This document shows, piece by piece, positions 1 through 7,846 of a stretch of 7,846 nt of DNA (its first letter is position 1; every line of letters starts with the position of its first letter). The notes under the pieces were generated by a model that was given only the letters and a program-made list of their open reading frames with translations, did not search any database and was not told the DNA's origin. A program made the position numbers and the translations under genes. The stretch is taken from assembly GCA_964465665.1 (NCBI GenBank), contig CAYXKM010000114.1:1-7846 (forward strand), written 5' to 3'. The stretch comes from JAKEGN01 sp964465665. GTDB taxonomy: Bacteria > Pseudomonadota > Gammaproteobacteria > Steroidobacterales > Woeseiaceae.

Positions 1-8
1 AGGGCGCG

Positions 9-281
9 CTAGTTTACGGCATCCTTCAGGGCTTTGCCAGCCTTGAAGCCGGGTACTTTGCTGGCCTTGATATGGATCGTTTCACCGGTGCGGGGATTGC
101 GTCCCGTGCGAGCTGCACGCGATTTGACCGTGAACGTGCCAAATCCCACCAACGAAACTGACCCGCCACTTCGGAGTGTCCGGGTTACGCTATCGAGTAC
201 CGCATCGACCGCTCTGGTTGCGTCAGCTCGCGTCAGATCAGCCGCACCGGCAACCGCCTCAATAAGTTCTCCCTTGTTCAT
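9..281 (-). CDS. hupB: DNA-binding protein HU-beta
   Basis: This is a small histone-like nucleoid protein that binds and bends DNA with little sequence specificity, acting as a dimer. The 90-residue product has the usual HU length. It starts MNKGELIEAVA and carries the HU/IHF family signature in its second half: GFGTFTVKSRAARTGRNPRTG at about residues 46-66, followed by the KVPGFKAGKALK end of the arm region. An AAAGG ribosome binding site lies 8 bases before the ATG, and the gene ends with TAG. It sits directly downstream of lon, the position of hupB (not hupA) in E. coli and relatives, which decides the symbol; IHF subunits also share the fold, but the sequence is HU-like throughout. A strong promoter lies in the 227-base gap before it, and read-through from lon is also possible because no clear terminator follows lon. 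In E. coli ppiD comes next; here the window ends. Confidence 0.97.
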   Translation of the reverse strand: MNKGELIEAVAGAADLTRADATRAVDAVLDSVTRTLRSGGSVSLVGFGTFTVKSRAARTGRNPRTGETIHIKASKVPGFKAGKALKDAVN

Positions 282-449
282 GCGTGCACCTTTGCAAAGT
301 GTTTAGGAAAGATATGCGGACTGCCCGCACCCGTGTTGGACCGTTCCGAATGATGTCGAACGAACCGCTTGCTCACGATGACATGTCGTCGGCAAATGCC
401 GTCAAATTCGCGCCGCTCGAAGCGTGACGCGCTTTTCAGGCAGGCGTAG

Positions 450-478
450 CTTATACCAAGCGCCCAAAAGAGCGTCAA
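450..478 (-). promoter_or_regulatory. Sigma-70-type promoter for hupB
   Basis: On the minus strand a -35 box TTGACG (473-478) is separated by exactly 17 bases from a -10 box TATAAG (450-455). Both boxes match the consensus in five of six positions. Transcription would start near 443, giving hupB a leader of about 160 nt. The lon stop codon is 30 bases upstream, so this promoter would allow hupB to be expressed independently of lon. Multiple hupB promoters are known in E. coli; here I see only one convincing one. Confidence 0.65.
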
Positions 479-508
479 CAAAGGAGGGATTGGCCCCGAT
501 GCTCGAGT

Positions 509-2962
<2,454 letters not shown>

Positions 2963-2982
2963 CGTTAGTCCTCAGTCGTTGG

Positions 2983-3007
2983 GCCGGCAACCCTGCGGAT
3001 GGCCGGC
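2983..3007 (-). other. Possible hairpin in the lon leader
   Basis: Two copies of the self-complementary hexamer GCCGGC (2983-2988 and 3002-3007) are separated by 13 bases. They could pair as a 6-bp GC stem, and the loop can add a short CC/GG pairing. The hairpin would end about 20 bases before the lon GTG, just upstream of the ribosome binding site. No T-run follows, so it is not a terminator. A role in lon translation is only a guess. Confidence 0.3.
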
Positions 3008-3040
3008 TGGATACCTGCATATCATCGATTCAGGGGTGGG

Positions 3041-3068
3041 ACATGCGTCCGGGTGGCCCGATATCAAG
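3041..3068 (-). promoter_or_regulatory. Heat-shock (sigma-32)-like promoter for lon
   Basis: On the minus strand CTTGATA (3062-3068) and CGCATGT (3041-3047) are separated by 14 bases. The sigma-32 consensus is CTTGAAA, a spacer of 11-16, then CCCATNT; the two boxes match it at six of seven positions each (counting N as a match). lon is a well-known sigma-32 target in E. coli. Transcription would start near 3035, giving a leader of about 70 nt. As a sigma-70 promoter the same -35 (TTGATA) has no acceptable -10 at 16-18 bases. Assignment rests on consensus matching only. Confidence 0.45.
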
Positions 3069-3075
3069 CCGTGCC

Positions 3076-3088
3076 GCGTAAATTACGC
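3076..3088. promoter_or_regulatory. Perfect 13-bp palindrome between clpX and lon
   Basis: GCGTAAATTACGC reads the same on both strands around its central base. It lies 18 bases past the clpX stop codon and just 7 bases upstream of the lon -35 box. The position suits an operator for a dimeric regulator. As RNA it gives only a 5-bp stem with a 3-base loop and no T-run, so it is a poor terminator. I do not recognise the binding protein. Confidence 0.35.
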
Positions 3089-3106
3089 AAGCTGGGTGCA
3101 TCAGCG

Positions 3107-4420
<1,314 letters not shown>

Positions 4421-4471
4421 ACGTGGCTGCTCGCTGCTACTAAGTAAATCAATCTGTTACGACTGGTTGTG

Positions 4472-4500
4472 TATATAGCACGCGCACATTGGGGGTGCAA
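4472..4500 (-). promoter_or_regulatory. Sigma-70-type promoter for clpX
   Basis: In the clpP-clpX gap the minus strand has TTGCAC (4495-4500), a 17-base spacer and TATATA (4472-4477). The -35 matches four and the -10 five of six consensus positions, with ideal spacing. Transcription would start near 4465, about 45 nt before the clpX ATG. This would let clpX be made without clpP, as for other ClpX partners or functions. Confidence 0.55.
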
Positions 4501-4546
4501 AGTGCCACGTCTCAATCACAGCAATGTAGTATCCAAGCTGTTGATT

Positions 4547-5179
4547 TTAATCCTTTTTACCTTTCTTTTCTGCAGCCATTTCGCCGCGCTGCTCGAGTAC
4601 CGTGTCGATCAGGCCGTATTTCACCGCCTGTTCGCCGCTCATGAAATTGTCCCGCTCGAGGTCCCTTTCGATCTGGTCGATGGTTTGACCGGTATGGCGC
4701 GCCATAATTTCATTCAGGCGGCGCTTCAACTCCAGCACCTCGCGGGCGTGGATGTCGATATCGGTCGCCTGGCCACTGAAACCGGCGCTCGGCTGGTGCA
4801 CCATGATGCGCGAATGAGGCAGGGCGAAGCGTTTGCCGGTGGTGCCGCCGGCGAGCAGCAAGGCGCCCATGCTGGCCGCCTGGCCGACACAGATGGTGCT
4901 GACTTCGCAGCTCACGAACTGCATGGTGTCGTAGATCGAGAGTCCGGAGGTCACCGAGCCGCCCGGTGAATTGATGTACAGATGTATGTCTTTGTCCGGG
5001 TTCTCGGACTCGAGATACAGGAGCTGGGCGACGACGAGGTTCGCCATATAGTCCTCGACCGGACCTACGATGAACACCACCCGTTCCTTCAAAAGGCGTG
5101 AATAGATGTCATACGCGCGCTCGCCGCGTGCGGTCTGTTCGACCACCATGGGGACCAGATTCAGTGCTTTTGCGCTCAT
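4547..5179 (-). CDS. clpP: ATP-dependent Clp protease proteolytic subunit ClpP
   Basis: ClpP is the serine peptidase that forms a 14-subunit barrel and degrades proteins delivered by ClpX or ClpA. The 210-residue product is near the E. coli length (207). The catalytic triad is complete: Ser103 in GQAASMGA, His128 in RIMVHQP and Asp177 in ERDNFMS, with the same 25- and 49-residue spacing as in E. coli. The oxyanion-region motif INSPGGSVTSG is at 69-79. The N-terminus before LVPMVVEQTARGER is about eight residues shorter than in E. coli, so any propeptide is only a few residues long. The C-terminus ends in a lysine-rich tail (EKKGKKD). The start has AGGA 6 bases upstream. It lies 41 bases after tig, with no visible promoter in the gap, so it is probably co-transcribed with tig. 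Confidence 0.98.
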   Translation of the reverse strand: MSAKALNLVPMVVEQTARGERAYDIYSRLLKERVVFIVGPVEDYMANLVVAQLLYLESENPDKDIHLYINSPGGSVTSGLSIYDTMQFVSCEVSTICVGQAASMGALLLAGGTTGKRFALPHSRIMVHQPSAGFSGQATDIDIHAREVLELKRRLNEIMARHTGQTIDQIERDLERDNFMSGEQAVKYGLIDTVLEQRGEMAAEKKGKKD

Positions 5180-5220
5180 AGGTATTCCTGTGCGTGAATG
5201 ACGTTCCTGCTGCCTCGATA

Positions 5221-6522
5221 TCAGGGCTTCATGTACTCTTTAAAAGAGACCTTGCTGATTTTTTCTTCGCCGTTGCCGATCAGCCAGTCGATAGCCTGCT
5301 CTTCGAGCACCATTGGCTCGATGGACGACATGACCTGCGCATTGCCGAGGTAGGTCGCCACCATCTGTTCGGCATCCTCGTAACCGCTGCAGATATCCTC
5401 GACGCGCTGCCGGATGCGTTCGGCATCGACAACGATGTGCTGGTCGGCAATGACCTGGTTGACCAGCAGCCCCAGGCGTACGCGTTTTTCGGCCGCTTCG
5501 GCAAAATCCGATATCGGCGGTCCCTTGTCATGTTTGTGATCGGGGTCCTCGATGCCCATACGGCGCATGGCCTCGTGCTGCATGTTGTGCATTTCCTCGT
5601 ACTTCAGCGCCTGCGGCACTTCGATCGGATTCTGCTCGAGCAAGGCGCCGAGCACTTGCTGTTTCACGTCCGCTACAACCTTTTGCCGGGCCTCGCGCTG
5701 CATATTGCTCAGGACGTCCTTGCGTAGCTGTCCGAGGCCGCCTTCGGCAACGCCGAACTGTTCCGCCAGGCTGTCATCGAGCGGCGGCAGCACTTGTTCT
5801 TCGACGCTGTGCACTTTGACCGCGAAATCCACTTTCTTCGATGTCAGGTCGGCGACGTGATAATCCTTTGGAAACTTGACTGTGAAGGTCGTTTCGTCGC
5901 CGGCCGCAAGTCCACTCAGGCCTTTCTCGAAATCGGGCAACATCTGTCCCCTGCCGATGACGACCGGGACGTTGCTGCCCTTGCCCCCTTTGATCGGCTC
6001 GCCCTTCAGCGTGCCGTCAAAATCGACGACAACGCGATCGCCGTCTTTCGACTTGCGATCGACAGCCCTCCAGGTGGCTTTTTGCTGCCGCAGGTTCTGC
6101 AGCATGTCATTGACGTCCTGGTCGGAAATCTCGACATCGGGGCGGCTGATCCTGATTTCTTTCAGGTTCTTAAGGCGAACCTCCGGCAGGACTTCGAACG
6201 TGGCGACGAAAGCGAACCCCTTGCCGTCCTTCGACACCACCGGTTCGATTTTCGGCCGGGCTACCGGATTCAGATTCTCCTGCGCCACTGCGTCACGGTA
6301 ACTCTGGCCCATGAGGTCGGTCAGCACTTCCTGGCGTACCTGCACGCCGTAGCGCTGGCGAACCACGGTTGCCGGTACCTTTCCCGGCCGGAAGCCTTTG
6401 ATCTTGGCCGTGCGACCGACCGACTTCAGACGGCTTTCCACCTCTTTTTCGATGCGCTCCGCGGGCAGTTCCACCCGCATGCGCCGCTCCAGCGTGCCCG
6501 TCGATTCGACAGTAACGTTCAT
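5221..6522 (-). CDS. tig: Trigger factor, ribosome-associated chaperone/peptidyl-prolyl isomerase
   Basis: Trigger factor binds ribosomal protein L23 at the exit tunnel and helps nascent chains fold. With the start at 6522 the product is 433 residues (E. coli 432). The N-terminal ribosome-binding domain has GFRPGKVP at 43-50. The FKBP-like isomerase domain spans roughly 150-245, including DRVVVDFDGTL and GRGQMLPDFEKGL. The C-terminal helical chaperone domain follows, with LEEQAIDWL near the end. The open frame continues upstream to 6651, but that would run into tRNA-Leu. The ATG at 6522 begins MNVTVESTGTLERR, which aligns with the family N-terminus, and has AAAGG 8 bases ahead; an ATG at 6543 is possible but lacks a good ribosome binding site. 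tig heads the tig-clpP-clpX cluster. I see no convincing promoter in the 99 bases before it, so read-through from tRNA-Leu is possible. Confidence 0.97.
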   Translation of the reverse strand: MNVTVESTGTLERRMRVELPAERIEKEVESRLKSVGRTAKIKGFRPGKVPATVVRQRYGVQVRQEVLTDLMGQSYRDAVAQENLNPVARPKIEPVVSKDGKGFAFVATFEVLPEVRLKNLKEIRISRPDVEISDQDVNDMLQNLRQQKATWRAVDRKSKDGDRVVVDFDGTLKGEPIKGGKGSNVPVVIGRGQMLPDFEKGLSGLAAGDETTFTVKFPKDYHVADLTSKKVDFAVKVHSVEEQVLPPLDDSLAEQFGVAEGGLGQLRKDVLSNMQREARQKVVADVKQQVLGALLEQNPIEVPQALKYEEMHNMQHEAMRRMGIEDPDHKHDKGPPISDFAEAAEKRVRLGLLVNQVIADQHIVVDAERIRQRVEDICSGYEDAEQMVATYLGNAQVMSSIEPMVLEEQAIDWLIGNGEEKISKVSFKEYMKP

Positions 6523-6621
6523 CGTGTTTACCTTTGCGTTCATCCGGCCGACACCCGCGGGCCCGGCTGCACAATTCAAGAAAACATTGTTCGTCAACGA
6601 CTCGAGCGCCTGCAGGCACCG

Positions 6622-6706
6622 TGGTGCGAAAGGAGAGACTCGAACTCTCACGGGTTACCCCACAGGAACCTAAATCCTGCGCGTCTACCAGTTCCGCCAC
6701 TTTCGC
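6622..6706 (-). tRNA. tRNA-Leu (anticodon UAG)
   Basis: This 85-nt class II tRNA has a 7-bp acceptor stem (GCGAAAG with CTTTCGC), discriminator A73 and an encoded CCA. The anticodon stem CAGGA/TCCTG encloses the loop TTTAGGT, giving anticodon UAG (reads CUN leucine codons). The long variable arm (GGGG-TAA-CCC type) is typical of leucine tRNA, as is the GGTAGACGC D-arm. It lies about 100 bases upstream of tig and downstream of a strong terminator, so it is probably transcribed separately from the other four tRNAs. Confidence 0.97.
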
Positions 6707-6740
6707 CCGTGCAGTCCGGCGCTCCCCGAATCAGCCAGCA

Positions 6741-6769
6741 AGTATAGCCGGATTCCCGGACGAGCAGAA
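6741..6769 (-). promoter_or_regulatory. Candidate promoter for tRNA-Leu
   Basis: A good -10 box TATACT lies at 6741-6746 on the minus strand, 35 bases before the tRNA-Leu 5' end. The -35 at 17-base spacing is TTCTGC (6764-6769), a poor match. It follows the terminators of the upstream tRNA unit, where a new promoter would be expected. The same transcript could continue into tig. Confidence 0.35.
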
Positions 6770-6794
6770 AAAGGGGTTGGCGAGCCTTGCTCGC
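6768..6794 (-). terminator. Second hairpin and T-run behind the tRNA-Lys terminator
   Basis: On the minus strand GCGAGC-AAG-GCTCGC (6780-6794) forms a perfect 6-bp stem with a 3-base loop. It begins directly after the T-run of the first terminator. A further T5 run (6768-6772) follows after seven bases. The gap between stem and T-run is longer than ideal, so it is a weaker back-up terminator or simply a leader structure. Confidence 0.4.
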
Positions 6795-6828
6795 AAAAAG
6801 GGGCCAGGCCGTCTTGCGGTCTGGCCCC
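6795..6828 (-). terminator. Strong rho-independent terminator after tRNA-Lys
   Basis: On the minus strand a 12-position stem (GGGGCCAG, one A-C mismatch, CCG) pairs with its complement around the loop CAAGA. It is followed at once by TTTTT (6795-6799). It lies 14 bases past the CCA of tRNA-Lys and would end the Pro-Arg-His-Lys transcript. On the plus strand there is no T-run, so it is one-directional. Confidence 0.88.
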
Positions 6829-6842
6829 CTTGCAGCAAGGAG

Positions 6843-6918
6843 TGGTGGGCCCCCGGGGGCTCGAACCCCGGACCAAGAGATTAAGAGTCTCCTGCTCTAC
6901 CAACTGAGCTAGAGGCCC
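6843..6918 (-). tRNA. tRNA-Lys (anticodon CUU)
   Basis: This 76-nt cloverleaf has acceptor stem GGGCCTC/GGGGCCC (one U-G pair), discriminator A73 and encoded CCA. The D-arm is AGCTCAGTTGGTAGAGC. Anticodon stem GGAGA/TCTCT encloses CTCTTAA, giving anticodon CUU, which reads AAG. A T-arm with TTCGAGC completes it. It lies between a repeat-rich spacer and a strong terminator. Confidence 0.97.
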
Positions 6919-6928
6919 AATTTTCCTA

Positions 6929-6941
6929 CGGCCTTCGGCCG
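6929..6941 (-). other. Short perfect hairpin just upstream of tRNA-Lys
   Basis: CGGCC-GAA-GGCCG on the minus strand forms a 5-bp GC stem with a 3-base loop, 10 bases before the 5' end of tRNA-Lys. No T-run follows (the next bases are TAGGAAAATT), so it is not a terminator. It may guide processing of the tRNA 5' leader or have no function. Confidence 0.3.
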
Positions 6942-6954
6942 AGCGAAATTGTCA

Positions 6955-7151
6955 GGTGAAAATTGATCTTTAGTGCATTTATGAACCGCGCGAATTGTCA
7001 TCGAAACGAGACCGGAGATCAATTCGCTGCAAACGATCGCGCACCTGCTGATATCGGACTAAAGATCAATTCGCAGCGACCATCTGCGCATATTTATTCG
7101 CCGCAGGTCACTGTGCGCCTGCAATCATTCTACTAAAGATAAATTCTCACC
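6955..7151. repeat. Repeat-rich 197-bp block with imperfect terminal inverted repeats
   Basis: The left end (6955-6975) and the reverse complement of the right end (7131-7151) agree at 18 of 21 positions. Both read inward from GGTGA towards ATCTTTAGT. Two more related copies lie inside in the same orientation as the right end: ACTAAAGATCAATTCGCAGC (7058-7077) and a shorter AGATCAATTCGCTGC (7016-7030). No coding frame or target-site duplication is visible. It fills most of the 269-base spacer between tRNA-His and tRNA-Lys and is more AT-rich than its surroundings. It could be a small non-autonomous element (MITE-like) or a cluster of binding sites; the sequence alone does not decide. Confidence 0.5.
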
Positions 7152-7187
7152 TTCCAGTCTCGTTTTTCCGGACATCGAGGGAGAATT

Positions 7188-7263
7188 TGGGGTGGACGAT
7201 GGGGCTCGAACCCACGACGACCGGAATCACAATCCGGGGCTCTACCAACTGAGCTACGCCCAC
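7188..7263 (-). tRNA. tRNA-His (anticodon GUG)
   Basis: This is a standard cloverleaf with acceptor GTGGGCG/CGTCCAC and encoded CCA. Anticodon stem CCGGA/TCCGG encloses TTGTGAT, giving anticodon GUG. The histidine-specific features are present: discriminator C73 (7191) and, immediately before the listed 5' end, a genomic G at 7264 that can serve as G-1 paired with C73. It lies 52 bases after tRNA-Arg, and no terminator follows it, so it is probably in one transcript with its neighbours. Confidence 0.97.
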
Positions 7264-7315
7264 CATAATTCGTTTAACTAAATCACTATCACTTGCACTT
7301 GCGATCATACTTGAT

Positions 7316-7701
7316 TGGTGCGCCCGGCAGGACTCGAACCTGCAACCTCCGGCTTAGCTTACCCGCTACCGCTTTCGCGGCCTCGCAATCGCGAGTTTGT
7401 GGTCTGGACTATCACTTCACCATTTCAGGTGCCACACGTTTAGTCTCTACGGAACCCACGATAATCAGTTGGACTAGCAATATTATCGCTTTTCGCCCTT
7501 ACACCCTGGAACTGACGTCCCAACCCTTGACGGCGACGCGGCCCGCCACAACCGGCTCGAGCCACAGGTTTCCACGGGATTGCCATCAGCATGACCTGTT
7601 AAGGTTTCCCCGTTACGGTGCGGTCCACTGCAGCAGTTCTGTTTCCCGATGCAGGCTCCACATTCAAAGGCCGATGCTCTATCCGATTGAGCTACGGGCG
7701 C
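7316..7701 (-). tRNA. tRNA-Arg (anticodon UCU), split by a group I intron
   Basis: The two exons are 7667-7701 (5' half) and 7316-7357 (3' half); joined they give a normal 77-nt tRNA. The acceptor stem is GCGCCCG/CGGGCGC with A73 and encoded CCA. The D-arm is AGCTCAATCGGATAGAGC, with A20, an arginine identity base. The anticodon stem TCGGC/GCCGG (one U-G pair) forms only when the halves are joined and then encloses CUUCUAA, giving anticodon UCU (AGA/AGG). The T-arm is GCAGG-TTCGAGT-CCTGC. Without the intron it closely resembles proteobacterial tRNA-Arg(UCU). The intron lies between U34 and C35, inside the anticodon, so no functional tRNA can arise without splicing. It sits between tRNA-Pro and tRNA-His, with 51- and 52-base spacers. 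Confidence 0.95.
7358..7666 (-). ncRNA. Group I intron (IC3-like self-splicing ribozyme) in tRNA-Arg(UCU)
   Basis: This 309-nt insert folds into a group I core. Using intron numbering from the 5' end: P1 pairs exon GGCCUU with GGAGCC (8-13), with a U-G pair at the splice site and one C-A mismatch. P3 is CCGCAC (44-49) with GUGUGG (230-235). P4 is 54-59 with 88-93. P5 is CC/GG (63-64/83-84), extended by CAG/CUG. P6 is GGAAACC (94-100) with GGUUCC (211-216), one bulge. P7, which holds the guanosine site, is GACUA (222-226) with UAGUC (256-260). P8 is CACC/GGUG (236-239/246-249). P9-type hairpins are CUCGC-GAUU-GCGAG and CCGC-GAAA-GCGG. The last base is G. The blocks GUAGAGACUA and AUGGUGAAG...AUAGUCCAG match the Azoarcus tRNA-Ile intron, as I recall it, almost exactly. 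An extra domain of about 110 nt sits in the P6 arm. No endonuclease gene is present. Confidence 0.93.
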
Positions 7702-7752
7702 TCTCAAAAAAACTACCGATGTCTCCCTGGCCAAAAACAAGCCGCGAATTCT

Positions 7753-7829
7753 TGGTCGGGGCAGCAAGATTCGAACTTGCGACCCTCTGCTCCCAAAGCA
7801 GATGCGCTACCAGGCTGCGCCATGCCCCG
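7753..7829 (-). tRNA. tRNA-Pro (anticodon UGG)
   Basis: This is a complete 77-nt tRNA with acceptor CGGGGCA/TGCCCCG, A73 and encoded CCA. It starts with C1, pairing with G72, and has the GGCGCAGCCTGGTAGCGC D-arm typical of bacterial proline tRNA. Anticodon stem TCTGC/GCAGA encloses TTTGGGA, giving anticodon UGG. It is the first visible tRNA of the transcript; its promoter lies outside the window, as only 17 bases remain upstream. Confidence 0.97.
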
Positions 7830-7846
7830 CTGCCAATACCCGCGCC

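Noticed and set aside
377..405. Second hupB promoter TTGACG-N17-GTCATC
   Set aside because: The -35 is good, but the -10 is too far from consensus to be supported.
487..500. Terminator after lon (GGGG...CCC followed by a T-rich stretch)
   Set aside because: The stem has only three or four pairs and the T-run is broken, so it is not a convincing terminator.
6523..6621. Promoter for tig built from TTGACG or a sigma-32-like CTTGAAT box in the tRNA-Leu/tig gap
   Set aside because: Neither box has an acceptable -10 partner at the right spacing; the sigma-32 -10 would be CCCGCGG, a poor match.
6523..6651. Longer trigger factor with start at 6651
   Set aside because: The extra 43 residues do not match the family, the start lies inside tRNA-Leu, and the ATG at 6522 has a good ribosome binding site and the correct length.
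7702..7752. T7 run in the tRNA-Pro/tRNA-Arg spacer as a terminator
   Set aside because: No stable stem precedes it, and it lies within what should be one tRNA transcript.
7483..7767. Minus-strand open frame of 94 codons across the intron and tRNA-Arg/tRNA-Pro region
   Set aside because: It overlaps two tRNA genes and the structured intron, and resembles no protein family or homing endonuclease (no LAGLIDADG, GIY-YIG or HNH pattern).

Overview
The window looks like chromosomal DNA from a moderately GC-rich gammaproteobacterium. All genes lie on the minus strand. Read in the direction of transcription (from high to low coordinates) the order is tRNA-Pro(UGG), tRNA-Arg(UCU), tRNA-His(GUG), tRNA-Lys(CUU), tRNA-Leu(UAG), tig, clpP, clpX, lon, hupB. 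The tig-clpP-clpX-lon-hupB block is a classic gammaproteobacterial protein quality-control cluster, and a Pro/Arg/His/Leu-type tRNA group just upstream of it is known in Pseudomonas relatives. The lineage call is an inference from gene order and protein similarity; I cannot name a genus.

From 1 to 6522 lie five intact housekeeping genes. Trigger factor folds nascent chains at the ribosome. ClpP is the proteolytic barrel and ClpX its AAA+ unfoldase. Lon is a self-contained AAA+ protease, and HU-beta is a nucleoid protein. Motifs and lengths are normal in all five. Lon starts with GTG, and the trigger factor start is best placed at 6522, downstream of a longer open frame that runs into tRNA-Leu. 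There are good sigma-70-type promoters ahead of clpX and hupB, and a heat-shock (sigma-32)-like promoter ahead of lon.

From 6523 to 7846 lie five tRNAs. A strong intrinsic terminator with a second hairpin directly behind it separates tRNA-Lys from tRNA-Leu. The spacer between tRNA-His and tRNA-Lys (6919-7187) holds no gene but is rich in repeats, including a 21-bp imperfect inverted repeat that bounds 197 bp.

The standout is tRNA-Arg. Its anticodon loop is split by 309 bases that carry the core of a group I intron: P3, P4, P5, P6, P7, P8 and P9-type hairpins, a P1 with U-G at the 5' splice site, and a terminal G. It closely resembles the Azoarcus tRNA-Ile group IC3 ribozyme but has an extra domain of about 110 nt in the P6 region. 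It encodes no homing endonuclease. Splicing would restore a normal tRNA-Arg with anticodon UCU.
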